The notes below the pieces were generated by a model that saw only the letters and a program-made list of their open reading frames with translations, searched no databases and had not been told where the DNA came from. Made by a program: the position numbers and the translations under genes. Positions 14,458-22,453 of a stretch of DNA of 61,603 nucleotides are shown piece by piece; position 1 is the stretch's first letter, and the number at the start of each line of letters is the position of its first letter. The stretch is from a virus, in the IMG/VR virus record IMGVR_UViG_3300034101_004648, positions 1 through 61,603 of that record; one strand, given 5' to 3'.

Positions 14458-15113
14458 GCTGCACCTCCCTGCAGGGAGTAGCGCCGCAGGGTGCGCTCCA
14501 TGTCCACGGCATCAACCCAGGCGCCGAGGGCCTCGTCCGCCGGCCTGGCCTCCAGTTTCACCGCACCATCGGCAGCGGCCCACACCACCACCGCCTTGGC
14601 TAGCGGGATTCCCGAGTCCGCCATGGCTGCCACCGCGGCGCCCAGCTCCGCCCATGGCGCCAGCGGGTGAATCCGATCGTCCGGGCCACTCCAGATCGCC
14701 AGCAGCCCCAAGCCGCCGTCATCGAACCGCACCGCCAGGTCCACGGTGGTGGCCGCCTGCTGCCTGAGCACCGCCACGTGCAGCAGGGAGCCCACCACCT
14801 CGATCCGCTGCCAGAAGGCGTGGCTCACCAGGGCCTCCACAGCCGGGCGGGCCGGATTGAAGCTCGTGGAGGTTGGCACCCATGCCGTTCCGGTAGCAGC
14901 AGGGCCCCACAAGCTCCGGGCGCGGCTGGCTATCGCCGCCCGGCACAAGCGGCAGCGCTCTGGAGCCCCAGGCTGCGAGGGGAAGGCCGCTGCCACGATC
15001 CCGCGGGCAGGCATCAGCACCTGCATTCCCCGGTCAGGGTGCCAGTACAGGCCATCGGCAGGCTCGGGCACTGCGTCGCCAACCAGCCAGCCGTCTTGCG
15101 TGGTCACCGCCAT
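14454..15113 (-). CDS. Replication-operon protein, possibly a degenerate PD-(D/E)XK fold
   Basis: 219 residues. A CRLCRAAI motif near residue 54 and a C-terminal segment VDLAVRFDDGGLGLLAIWSG, PWAELGAAVAAM, KAVVVWAA recall the core of Cas4/RecB-like nucleases, but the DxK catalytic Lys is absent. It may be an inactive relative or an unrelated fold. Sits between RusA and the primosomal-type genes. Confidence 0.55.
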   Translation of the reverse strand: MAVTTQDGWLVGDAVPEPADGLYWHPDRGMQVLMPARGIVAAAFPSQPGAPERCRLCRAAIASRARSLWGPAATGTAWVPTSTSFNPARPAVEALVSHAFWQRIEVVGSLLHVAVLRQQAATTVDLAVRFDDGGLGLLAIWSGPDDRIHPLAPWAELGAAVAAMADSGIPLAKAVVVWAAADGAVKLEARPADEALGAWVDAVDMERTLRRYSLQGGAA

Positions 15114-15835
15114 GGGTTCACCCCCTGGCCAGCCCGAAGGCTGCCGAAAACCGCGCCTGTGGGCACCACGTCAACCGCTGGCGTGGCTTGCAGTAAGCCC
15201 GCCTTGGCCTGCCCCAGCATCTCGGCAGCTTGCTTGGGGTTGCGCAAAATCCAGGCGCTGGCTGGGGTATCGGCGTTCAGCGGCCAGAATCCTTGCAGCG
15301 CTTTGCCAAACGAAAAGAAGCCCCATGCTATCTCCCGCGGCTCCCAGGCGCGGCCATCCATGCCCCCGGCCCAGATGCGCTGCATCTCTTCGGCGACCCG
15401 CTCAACGCGGGCCTGGAACTCCTCGGGACTCAGTTGGCTGGGGTGCCACGGTCGGCCACCACCGGGGAGCCTCAGCCGCTCTGGAGGCGGGGTCTGCTCG
15501 TGCCGCACCGGGACTGGATCGTGGAAGTGGTCGGGGGCCGCCATGCGCTCGGCCAGATCTGACCGCAACCGCCGCTCAGTCGCTGGCCGGTCGTTCTCCA
15601 GCGGGTAGGCGTACCGCAGCAGGGCCAGGTGAGGCGCCAGCTCCTTCGGCGGCGCTGGATCCATCAGCCGCTGACCCACGCAGAACCGCAACACCTCCCC
15701 GGTGAGATCCCGCTTCGCGCTGGCCGGGAACGTGTCCCAAGCCAGCACCAAGGCCGCCGGGGTCAGAGGTCTCTGCATCGGCAGGAGCTGCAGCAGGCTC
15801 GTGATGGCCGCCTGAAATTCTTCGAGGGTGATCAC
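15104..15835 (-). CDS. Replication-operon protein, unknown
   Basis: 243 residues, helical N-terminal domain (residues 1-70), a Pro-rich linker and a second helical domain. It directly follows the initiator gene with a four-base overlap, the place where lambdoid phages carry their helicase or loader, but no P-loop is visible, so it is not an ATPase of that type. A loader without ATPase activity is possible. Confidence 0.6.
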   Translation of the reverse strand: MITLEEFQAAITSLLQLLPMQRPLTPAALVLAWDTFPASAKRDLTGEVLRFCVGQRLMDPAPPKELAPHLALLRYAYPLENDRPATERRLRSDLAERMAAPDHFHDPVPVRHEQTPPPERLRLPGGGRPWHPSQLSPEEFQARVERVAEEMQRIWAGGMDGRAWEPREIAWGFFSFGKALQGFWPLNADTPASAWILRNPKQAAEMLGQAKAGLLQATPAVDVVPTGAVFGSLRAGQGVNPWR

Positions 15836-16995
15836 GCCAGCGCCTCCACGAGCACTGCTTGCCGCGTGGTTGCCGCTGCCGCTGCGGCAGCCTTCGCATC
15901 TCGATTGCGGATGAACGCGATGGCCTCCGCCGCCGATTGCTCAGGCGTCAGGCGGCCCCTGAAGCCGCTGCCCATAACCGGCGTGCCGGCCTTGGTGCCG
16001 TATTGCTGCCAGCGGTTGAAGTTCAGCCCCAGCCACCCAGGGCCGGAGACCCTCGCCGCGGCGCCCTCCTGCAGCTGCTCCCGCAGGATCTCGGTGCCGC
16101 CCTGCTGATGATCCTGGATTTTCTGGGCCTCGGTGAGCATTCCCTCCCAGGCCCGCTGCGTCCGCTTGGCCTTCGGGTTTCGCGCCGGCCAGAACGCGAG
16201 CAGTTCGCGAACCACCGGCAGCAGCGCCGCCGGAACATCCTCGTAGGCCGGCCTAAACCCAGCCTCGCGCTTCTGAGCCTGCGGCTTGACCGGGACGATC
16301 GCCTCAGGGTCTGGCGACGGCTTCGGCGGTTGTTCGGGGCGGGGCCGCTGCTGCGGCTGTGGCTGCACGGCTGCCGGTGCCTCGGGGGGTGGTTCCGGGG
16401 CGACCTGGGGTTGCGGCTCGGGGATCGAGATCAGGAATCCATCCCGATCACGACACGGGCCAGCGACGACGGCCTCGGGCCGGCGCTCCCCCTGCGCAGC
16501 GGGGGGTAAGGGGGGTTCTAAAGCCTTCTTAGATTTAATCTTCTTAGATTTATCTTCTTCCTGTCCGTCTCCCGGACACTCACTGTCCGTCTCCCGGACA
16601 CTCACTGTCCGTCTCCCGGACACCTTCAACTGTCCGCCTCCCGGACACTCCGTACTGTCCGCCTCCCGGACACTCCAGGCGGGCTGCTCGGCCTCAACCT
16701 GCCAATGCGTGTCCCAGATCGTCAGCCGATAGCGGGTTGAAGTGCTCCGCCCGTTTTCCAGGAATGCCCGCTGGCGCCTGACCCAGCCCTTACGCTCAAG
16801 GCCTATGAGGACTGAGCAGAGCGTGCTCTTGGCCATCCCGGCCTCCTCGTGCAGCAGCTCAAGGCCTGGGTGAATGTTCGGGAAGTGGCTTTGCAGACAC
16901 CACATGACCGCCAGCTCCAATGGGGAGGTCTTGCCCCTCAGCCAATTCGGCAGAGCCGTAAATGGGGGCATCTGCCCCGCGTACTCGTTTGTCAT
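15832..16995 (-). CDS. Replication initiator with winged helix and internal origin
   Basis: 387 residues. Residues 20-75 form a winged-helix domain (LRGKTSPLELAVMWCLQSHF, LLHEEAGMAKSTLCSVLIGLERKGWV) typical of phage replication O-type proteins. The middle is a low-complexity Pro/Glu/Lys linker partly encoded by DNA iterons (16562-16672), giving repeated SVRETDS and VSGRRT. The C-terminus (about 280-387) is a helical domain probably contacting the helicase or its loader. Gene-internal iterons plus an adjacent AT-rich repeat reproduce the lambda O/ori arrangement. Confidence 0.75.
   Translation of the reverse strand: MTNEYAGQMPPFTALPNWLRGKTSPLELAVMWCLQSHFPNIHPGLELLHEEAGMAKSTLCSVLIGLERKGWVRRQRAFLENGRSTSTRYRLTIWDTHWQVEAEQPAWSVREADSTECPGGGQLKVSGRRTVSVRETDSECPGDGQEEDKSKKIKSKKALEPPLPPAAQGERRPEAVVAGPCRDRDGFLISIPEPQPQVAPEPPPEAPAAVQPQPQQRPRPEQPPKPSPDPEAIVPVKPQAQKREAGFRPAYEDVPAALLPVVRELLAFWPARNPKAKRTQRAWEGMLTEAQKIQDHQQGGTEILREQLQEGAAARVSGPGWLGLNFNRWQQYGTKAGTPVMGSGFRGRLTPEQSAAEAIAFIRNRDAKAAAAAAATTRQAVLVEALA
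16527..16560. other. AT-rich repeat, candidate DNA-unwinding element
   Basis: TTCTTAGATTTA occurs at 16527-16538 and 16541-16552, followed by a third partial TTCTTC. It is the most AT-rich stretch of an otherwise GC-rich gene and abuts the iterons, matching the 13-mer/unwinding side of iteron origins. Confidence 0.65.
16562..16672. repeat. Five iterons, candidate replication origin
   Basis: Five 17-bp units TGTCCGTCTCCCGGACA (third-position variant TGTCCGCCTCCCGGACA in copies 4 and 5) begin at 16562, 16584, 16606, 16631 and 16656. Spacing is 22, 22, 25 and 25 bp, roughly two helical turns. Each unit is an interrupted inverted repeat (TGTCCG/CGGACA), suited to a dimeric initiator. Confidence 0.85.
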
Positions 16996-17072
16996 GTAGA
17001 ATTCAGAGGTAGGAGATAACTGATCCCCTCCCCTTTCTGCCGGTCAAGCTTCGGGGGAGGCGATCACGGAGG

Positions 17073-17096
17073 ACCCGGCCGCAAGGTCGGGTTTTC
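17073..17096 (+). terminator. Terminator-like hairpin in the divergent region
   Basis: ACCCGGCC, GCAA loop, GGTCGGGT, then TTTTC on the + strand. No complete + strand gene lies upstream, so it could attenuate a leader transcript leading into the TerS-like gene, perhaps a point of antitermination. The remaining divergent sequence 16996-17249 has a TAGAAT box near 17220 but no firm promoter. Confidence 0.55.
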
Positions 17097-17249
17097 TGCT
17101 GCTGGGCCTCCGGTACGGGCCACCCTACCGCCTCCGGCCCTTGTCTGGATCGGGGTGGCGCGATGGGGCTGCCTTGCCTGTTGCCCCTGGCCTTGCCTGC
17201 ACCTTGCCTTGTGGCACCTAGAATCCCGATCTGAACAGAGGTTCCCTTG

Positions 17250-17957
17250 GTGGCGATCTGGGATCAAAACCAAGGCGCCAATGGCGGCAGCGAGAGCGCC
17301 GAGGCCTACGACCGATTCGTGCAATACCTGGAAATGGGGGCCGGTCGAAGCCTGACTGCCCTGGCCAAGGTCCTAGGGGTTTCACGGCAAACGATCAACC
17401 AGATGGCCGCCAGATACGACTGGAAAGCCCGAGCCAGTGCATGGGATCAATCCCGAGGCGTCACCAAACGGGCGCCGGCTCAAAAGGGGCCAAGCAAAGC
17501 ACCGCCATCCCCTGCAGCCCCGCCACCGCCACCGCCGCCACCCCCTCCGCCTCCTCCGGCCAGCACCGCCCAGTCCGTGGACCCCGAAGTGCTCGGCCTG
17601 GGGCTCAGCAACGACCTGGCCGAAACCCACATGCAAGCCCTGTCTCGCTACCGGCAGGTCTACGACGCGATCGGCTACGGCATGGCGATGCAGGCCTACA
17701 GCTTGTTCCCCCTGGTGCAGTCCCTCCAGAGCGAGCTGGGCGCGTCCATTGAGCTTCGAGGGCGCCTGCGGGCCCAGATGCAGATCCCCGAGGCCACGAT
17801 GGTGGCCGCCACGATCAAGGACTTGATCCCCCAGTACGCGAAGCTCTGCGAGGCCATGCACTCCCTCGCCAACGGCGGCCGGACCCACTGGGGCGATGCG
17901 ATCGGGGTCCACAAGATCCTGGAAGAAGCCTTCAACCTCAAGAAGGGCCAGCCGTGA
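17250..17957 (+). CDS. Terminase small subunit-like HTH protein
   Basis: 235 residues from GTG 17250 (TTG at 17247 also possible). An N-terminal helix-turn-helix (SLTALAKVLGVSRQTINQMAARYDW) is followed by KARASAWDQ, a pattern common in phage small terminases and related DNA-recognition proteins. A run of 13 prolines separates it from a C-terminal helical oligomerisation region. It lies about 6 kb before TerL, so assignment rests on the sequence pattern rather than adjacency. Confidence 0.6.
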   Translation: MAIWDQNQGANGGSESAEAYDRFVQYLEMGAGRSLTALAKVLGVSRQTINQMAARYDWKARASAWDQSRGVTKRAPAQKGPSKAPPSPAAPPPPPPPPPPPPPASTAQSVDPEVLGLGLSNDLAETHMQALSRYRQVYDAIGYGMAMQAYSLFPLVQSLQSELGASIELRGRLRAQMQIPEATMVAATIKDLIPQYAKLCEAMHSLANGGRTHWGDAIGVHKILEEAFNLKKGQP

Positions 17958-18124
17958 GCGCCTCAAGTCCCGCCGAGATGGTGGTCACCATCGCCCGCGA
18001 GCACCCCGGCCAGCACCCGTACACACTGAGCCTGCTGCTGCAGGCCCGGTACGGCCGGGTTTTGGAGGGTCGCGAGGTGGCTCGGATATTGGCTGGGTTA
18101 ATCCCTGTTCAGACAGGCAGTTAA
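17954..18124 (+). CDS. Small protein, unknown
   Basis: 56 residues starting GTG within the preceding stop. Helical, AEMVVTIAREHPGQHPYTLS then LLLQARYGRVLEG. Contains one imperfect palindromic copy (CCTGTTCAGACAGG) of the recurrent CCTGTCCAGA element near its 3' end. Not recognised. Confidence 0.55.
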   Translation: MSASSPAEMVVTIAREHPGQHPYTLSLLLQARYGRVLEGREVARILAGLIPVQTGS

Positions 18125-18327
18125 TGGGTATGCTTATCCAGTCATCAACCAGCGAACCCATGGCGCCCTGTGCTCCACCACCGCCAAGGCCCGATCCCAG
18201 GCCCGCACCACGCCCACGCCTTGCGCCTGATCTCGCATTGGCGGCGGCCACGCTTCAGCGCTCCGCCCTCCCCTGGGGCCACCCCAGCGCCGTGGAGCTG
18301 CGCCGCCTGTTCCGGGAGGAGCAATGA
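18124..18327 (+). CDS. Small Pro/Arg-rich protein
   Basis: 67 residues beginning at the TAATG overlap. N-terminal Pro/Arg-rich region (PPPPRPDPRPAPRPRLAP) and a short C-terminal helix ending RRLFREEQ. Unknown. Confidence 0.5.
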   Translation: MGMLIQSSTSEPMAPCAPPPPRPDPRPAPRPRLAPDLALAAATLQRSALPWGHPSAVELRRLFREEQ

Positions 18328-18500
18328 AGGAGCCTCCCTTCGTAATACTGGCTGACCCTCCAAAATCTTACGGAAGGGTTATTACCGCAGCGTGGTTTGC
18401 TGCTGGTTTCACCGTAGGCTTACTTGCGGCGATTCTTTTAGCCCCGTTGCTTGTCCTGCCGTCGAGGCAGGCGCCTTGTTCGGTTCAGCGTATTCGCTGA
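18324..18500 (+). CDS. Small single-span membrane protein
   Basis: 58 residues with one long hydrophobic segment (AAWFAAGFTVGLLAAILLAP) and a short Cys-containing tail. ATGA overlap with the gene before. Unknown role. Confidence 0.55.
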   Translation: MKEPPFVILADPPKSYGRVITAAWFAAGFTVGLLAAILLAPLLVLPSRQAPCSVQRIR

Positions 18501-18528
18501 ATGAATAACAATCTTTCGTGCTTTTGTG

Positions 18529-19173
18529 ATGCTTGACCCCGAGACCCTGACCCGGTTGCGCCGAACCGCCGCTGACGGGAACGCCCATGACCTGCTGCTC
18601 CTGCACCTGCTGGAGCGGGTGGAGTCGCTGGAGGCACGGCCGATCCCCGGTGCAGTTGAGCTGGTTCCCCCCACCCCCGAGGCTGCCCCGAAGGCCACAC
18701 TGCGCAATGCGCTGCTCAGTGCGGAAGCCGCCGACCATTTTCCTGCTGCCACGGAAATGGTCCCCAGTGCTGACCCGCTGGTGGCGGAGGATGAACTGGT
18801 GCGCTGTTATGCGCAGGCGGTTGAGCAGGCTTTGCAAGCGGGATCCGGCATCAATGGCGCGGCAGCTGCTGGCCTTCGCGCTCTTCACGACCTCGGCCGC
18901 CAGCACGGCGCCGCCCAGGCACCAGGCGCGCTGCCCGCCCCTATGCAACGCCTCATCGATGCCCCGATGGACGCCAGGGGCTATGTGAACCTGCGGGAGC
19001 CCGCCCCGCCGGCCGCGCCTGCCGGGGGATTGGCAGAGAAAGTGCTGCGCGAGCTGCCAGCTGGCACTGACCTCTCTTGCGCCCGCGCCGTGATTCGCGT
19101 GGTGAAACTGTGGGCTGGTCAGCTGTGGCTGCAAAGAACAGAGCGCAAGCTGCGTGAGGAGGCCGACCAATGA
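18529..19173 (+). CDS. Rightward early/middle protein, unknown
   Basis: 214 residues from ATG 18529 (GTG three bases earlier also in frame). N-terminal helix (LDPETLTRLRRTAADGNAHDLLLLHLLERVESLEAR), a Pro/Ala-rich middle and a helical C-terminus. Likely a cyanophage-specific protein; no domain identified. Confidence 0.55.
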   Translation: MLDPETLTRLRRTAADGNAHDLLLLHLLERVESLEARPIPGAVELVPPTPEAAPKATLRNALLSAEAADHFPAATEMVPSADPLVAEDELVRCYAQAVEQALQAGSGINGAAAAGLRALHDLGRQHGAAQAPGALPAPMQRLIDAPMDARGYVNLREPAPPAAPAGGLAEKVLRELPAGTDLSCARAVIRVVKLWAGQLWLQRTERKLREEADQ

Positions 19174-19367
19174 GCCACATCCCTGCCGACTGCGCCGCTA
19201 ATGGTGGCCCAACAATTAGTCGCGTTCGCGGTTGTATCAACGATGAAATGCTTGAATGTATTGTTTGCGGCAGCTCATGCCTTTGGAGCATGACTAATGA
19301 TTCATTTTTTGGATTCAAGGCGTCCTGCCCACACGCAGAGCAACTGGAGCAGGAGGCCGACCAATGA
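19170..19367 (+). CDS. Small Cys-rich protein
   Basis: 65 residues with CIVCGSSC and later CPHAEQ, a plausible four-ligand zinc site. Lower GC than neighbours. Overlaps genes on both sides by four bases; both it and the upstream gene end in EEADQ/QEADQ, hinting at an origin by local duplication or recombination. Confidence 0.55.
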   Translation: MSHIPADCAANGGPTISRVRGCINDEMLECIVCGSSCLWSMTNDSFFGFKASCPHAEQLEQEADQ

Positions 19368-19615
19368 GTGACTACAGAAAAGTCGAAACAAGCGCAGAAG
19401 TCTGGGCCGTGATTCGCGCTCGGCACCCTGAGCTTGTGCTATTTGGTACGGCATCATTTGAAGGTGACATTTTTACTAGTTTTGGGTTTAAAGGTGCTGA
19501 CTTTCCATTGATGGAGGCGCGTACAACCTGGGAACCTGACCCAGAAAGGCCTAGTCACCGCGTCAAAGAACAGCATCGCTGCTGGCTGTGCATTCCGATT
19601 AAGGAGGCAACATGA
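19364..19615 (+). CDS. Small protein, unknown
   Basis: 83 residues; aromatic- and acid-rich centre (FEGDIFTSFGFKGADF), C-terminal HRCWLCIPI. ATGA overlap on both sides. Not recognised. Confidence 0.55.
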   Translation: MSDYRKVETSAEVWAVIRARHPELVLFGTASFEGDIFTSFGFKGADFPLMEARTTWEPDPERPSHRVKEQHRCWLCIPIKEAT

Positions 19616-20901
19616 CCACCAACCCCGAATACATCAACCAGCTGGCCGCGATCATCCGAGAGGTTGACGGCGCCCGGATGATCGCGTCAGCCGCTGAACT
19701 CGCCGAGGCGATCCTGAGCCACCCAGCCAGCCCGCTGCTGGCGCCCATGCTGCCCACCGCCCCACCAACCCTGCCGGCCAACTACATCGACCGCGAGCAC
19801 CAGGGGGAAGATCTGGAGCTGCTAAAGACTTTTTATCAGGCCTGCAGCGCCGAGGGCGGCACCGCCGATGAGATCCACCTTCGGGGTCTCCGGGCTGTGC
19901 TGGCTGCTCGCCCCACCGCCCTGGCCCAGCCGGAGGGGGAGGGGCCGAGCGCAGCAGACCTGCTGCCAGCCAATCCCCCAAACATCTTTACGACCATGGC
20001 GATGCAATACCGCAGCGCATGGCGCGAGGGAGTTGAAGACGGATGGAATGAAGCCCGCGCCGCCCTCGCCCGCTGGGGGCGCCCCGCCACTTCGCCAGCG
20101 CTGGAAGCGTCCAACTTCGACCCCCGCCTTATTGCCCTTGCAACCACGTCAGAGCAGATCCCGCCCGGCCCCTATTCAGAGCATGAGCTGCGGACCCAGT
20201 GGGATGCTCAGGCCGATGAACACAACCAGTGGGGATCCCTGGACTCGTCTGAGCAGTTGGCTTGGGCCCAAGCCCGCGCTATCGCCGCTGATCGCAATGG
20301 CCGCCCCGCCACTCCGCCCGCGCAGGGGCCCGCGCCCGACAAACCCGCCGAGTCCCTTGCTGCTCGCCGGCTGCTGGAGAAGCTGGCCCGACTGGATGAT
20401 TCGGTAGGAATAACCGTTGCCGAGGTGCGCCAGCTAGCCGATCACGCTGCCGCGTGGCTGCGCGAGACCCCGCCAGGCCAGCCGGTAGCGATTGAGTCCC
20501 GAGGCTGCCCGACGCCAGGAGCCTGCTCCTGTGTCGTCCCAGTCGCCCCGCCTGCGCCGGAGGTGGGGGAGGTGAAGGAGTTGGTGAGGCGACTGCGAGA
20601 TTGGTACTCCATTCCGCTCCTATCGGAGCGCGAACGCGCCGCCACCCTGCTCCAGCAGCTATCCGCGCACGCCTCGGCGGTGGTGCCGGTGGCGGTGAGC
20701 GAGCGGCTGCCGGACCCGCGCCCCGAGTCAGAGGGAGGGGATTGCGATGCAGAGGGGAGGTGTTGGGTCCTCATGCCACGGTCGGTCACACCATTCCCGA
20801 ATTGGATTTCGCTCTGGATGGGCAATCTGCGGCCTTATCACTCCCACTGGCTCCCCGCCAGCGCCATTCCTTTGCCCCGGGCCGGGGAGGTGCAATCGTG
20901 A
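19612..20901 (+). CDS. Multi-module cyanophage protein with DUF551-like C-terminus
   Basis: 429 residues. Several short modules separated by Pro/Ala linkers: helical N-terminus (YINQLAAIIREVDGARM), a repeated Trp-rich helix type (AWREGVEDGWNEARAALARWGRP) and a C-terminal unit VPVAVSERLPDPRPESEGGDCDA followed by SHWLPASAIPLP, resembling DUF551 and common in cyanophage accessory proteins. Modular shuffling is evident; function unknown. Confidence 0.6.
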   Translation: MTTNPEYINQLAAIIREVDGARMIASAAELAEAILSHPASPLLAPMLPTAPPTLPANYIDREHQGEDLELLKTFYQACSAEGGTADEIHLRGLRAVLAARPTALAQPEGEGPSAADLLPANPPNIFTTMAMQYRSAWREGVEDGWNEARAALARWGRPATSPALEASNFDPRLIALATTSEQIPPGPYSEHELRTQWDAQADEHNQWGSLDSSEQLAWAQARAIAADRNGRPATPPAQGPAPDKPAESLAARRLLEKLARLDDSVGITVAEVRQLADHAAAWLRETPPGQPVAIESRGCPTPGACSCVVPVAPPAPEVGEVKELVRRLRDWYSIPLLSERERAATLLQQLSAHASAVVPVAVSERLPDPRPESEGGDCDAEGRCWVLMPRSVTPFPNWISLWMGNLRPYHSHWLPASAIPLPRAGEVQS

Positions 20902-21026
20902 GCAACAAGCAGCTCTATCTATTGTGTGCCGTGATTCCTTTCACGGTCAGCAATTTATTCCAGCCTGCACTTTTATTCGGGCTTGCGTTGTTTTTTCTTA
21001 CCCTGTTTTTATTCACAGAGACATGA
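20898..21026 (+). CDS. Very small two-span membrane protein
   Basis: 42 residues from GTG 20898 (GTGA overlap). Nearly all hydrophobic (LYLLCAVIPFTVSNLF and LLFGLALFFLTLFLF), AT-rich relative to flanks. Possible membrane-active early protein. Confidence 0.5.
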   Translation: MSNKQLYLLCAVIPFTVSNLFQPALLFGLALFFLTLFLFTET

Positions 21027-21232
21027 ACAAACCACTTTCCCCCGCCGCCCTTGATATTGACGATACGGCTCACTCCCAGCCATCGTCTCCCCGCTTAGTC
21101 GCTGCCGCCGCCCTCCGCGCTGCCACAGACCACGGCGAGTACCTAGTTGACCCCGAGGACGGAAAGATCGCGGTCGTCCGGGTTTCGGATCTGGAAGCCT
21201 GGGCCACAGAGCTGGAGTCCCCTAATGCCTAA
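21023..21232 (+). CDS. Small acidic protein
   Basis: 69 residues starting ATG 21023 inside the preceding stop; helical Ala-rich centre, then GEYLVDPEDGKIAVVRVSDLEAW. Unknown. Confidence 0.5.
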   Translation: MNKPLSPAALDIDDTAHSQPSSPRLVAAAALRAATDHGEYLVDPEDGKIAVVRVSDLEAWATELESPNA

Positions 21233-21710
21233 ACCCCCTCCCATCATTCCCGCAAACTCAGCCGCCCGTCAAAGCGCTGACGGATCCTGGCAGTATCAGC
21301 GGCTTCACGTGCCAGCCCCGCAAGGAGCCGCGCCATGGGCCGTTAGGCCGGCACCAGCCGCCATCACCTCTGCCGACCGCCTGGCCCTGGCCGTGTGCAG
21401 CGTCAAAGACCCAGGGACTGGTATGTGTGTCACTGGCTACATCTGCAATCGCTGCCGCCGCGACTCCGCCGCCGTTGCCCACGAACTGGCCGCCATTCTC
21501 AGGGAGTGCCACGGGGGCTCGTCCCAGGTGGCCGATTGGCTCGACGGGGTGGGGTGCCGCCCGCCAACCGTGTTGGTTGCTGCCGATGACGTGCCGCCTG
21601 TTGAGCAGGAAGTCACCGGCAACGGCAGTGGCGCATCGCTGCCGACATTCAGCAATCAGCCACGGGTATGGGAGCCACTGCCTGGGGCCGGGCAATCGGT
21701 GCATCCATGA
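21225..21710 (+). CDS. Protein with central Cys pairs, unknown
   Basis: 161 residues from ATG 21225, overlapping the previous gene by eight bases. A possible zinc knuckle appears as CVTGYICNRC, followed by a helix VAHELAAILRECHGGSSQVADW. Unknown. Confidence 0.5.
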   Translation: MPKPPPIIPANSAARQSADGSWQYQRLHVPAPQGAAPWAVRPAPAAITSADRLALAVCSVKDPGTGMCVTGYICNRCRRDSAAVAHELAAILRECHGGSSQVADWLDGVGCRPPTVLVAADDVPPVEQEVTGNGSGASLPTFSNQPRVWEPLPGAGQSVHP

Positions 21711-22183
21711 ACACCCCTCCAGCCGAATGCCCAAGATGCCACGGCCACAGCTTCCGAACGGCTGACACCCGACTGAATCAAGATGGCCGCCGCCGCCGCC
21801 GCCGGTATCGGTGCCACGGCTGTGAGCATCGGTGGACTGTCTGGGAGGGCGAGCGCAACCAGTCGCCACCCAAGAAGAAGCAGCGCCGCCCGCTGAGCCC
21901 CGAGGAGGTGCGCCTGATCCTGCTGTCGCCGTTGAGCAGCTGCAGCCTGGCCAAGCAGCTGGGCTGCTCCCATGAGGCGGTGTGCTCGGTTCGCCGCGGC
22001 GACACGCACGCCGGGCTGTGGCCGGAGATCCCGCGGCAGCGTGCCAGGACTGGCCCCTCATGCTTTGACTGCAGCCGCTGGCGTGGGGGAGCAAGCCCTT
22101 GCAAGGACGAGGTGCCGGAGGCGAAAGCCAGTAACCCAGGCTTTGCAGCCGAATGTGAACTGTATGACCCGCGTGCGGGATGA
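21707..22183 (+). CDS. NrdR-like zinc-ribbon plus helix-turn-helix protein
   Basis: 158 residues. Residues 8-45 carry CPRCHGHSF, a DTRLNQDGRRRRRRYRC stretch and CHGCEHRW, the same spacing as the NrdR zinc ribbon. Next comes a helix-turn-helix (LSSCSLAKQLGCSHEAVCSVRRG) and a third Cys cluster (CFDCSRW). It lies two genes from a dCTP deaminase, so regulation of nucleotide metabolism is conceivable; a general DNA-binding role is equally likely. Confidence 0.6.
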   Translation: MNTPPAECPRCHGHSFRTADTRLNQDGRRRRRRYRCHGCEHRWTVWEGERNQSPPKKKQRRPLSPEEVRLILLSPLSSCSLAKQLGCSHEAVCSVRRGDTHAGLWPEIPRQRARTGPSCFDCSRWRGGASPCKDEVPEAKASNPGFAAECELYDPRAG

Positions 22184-22234
22184 GCTAATCCCTGTCAAGA
22201 TAGCCACAGAACAACCACCCTTTGCCTTGGTCTC

Positions 22235-22453
22235 ATGCCGCAGCAATCTCCGCCGCCCCGCATCCCTATCGCGGTGATCCTGTTCCCTCGAATCAAGCCT
22301 GAGGGCGAGTCAGCACGATCTGGCGTGGCGAAGACGCCCCACAGCCCGGAGCCCCCTGCCGGGTTCAATCCCTGGCTCACGCCACGCCAGGCCCTCGCCC
22401 GTGCCCGAGCCATCATCAACCGCCGCAAGCCCGCACGCTTTCGCCGCCCATGA
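22235..22453 (+). CDS. Small basic protein
   Basis: 72 residues; Pro-rich start and Arg/Ala-rich helical end (LTPRQALARARAIINRRKPARF). Its stop overlaps the dcd start by four bases, supporting expression. Confidence 0.45.
   Translation: MPQQSPPPRIPIAVILFPRIKPEGESARSGVAKTPHSPEPPAGFNPWLTPRQALARARAIINRRKPARFRRP

Noticed and set aside
16561-16680. CRISPR-like array
   Set aside because: Repeats are 17 bp with only 5-8 bp between them, too short for spacers, and they are coding; iterons fit better.
13876-16995. Long + strand frames opposite the replication genes
   Set aside because: They are low-complexity Arg/Pro-rich shadows of the GC-rich minus-strand genes, which have clear domains and overlaps.
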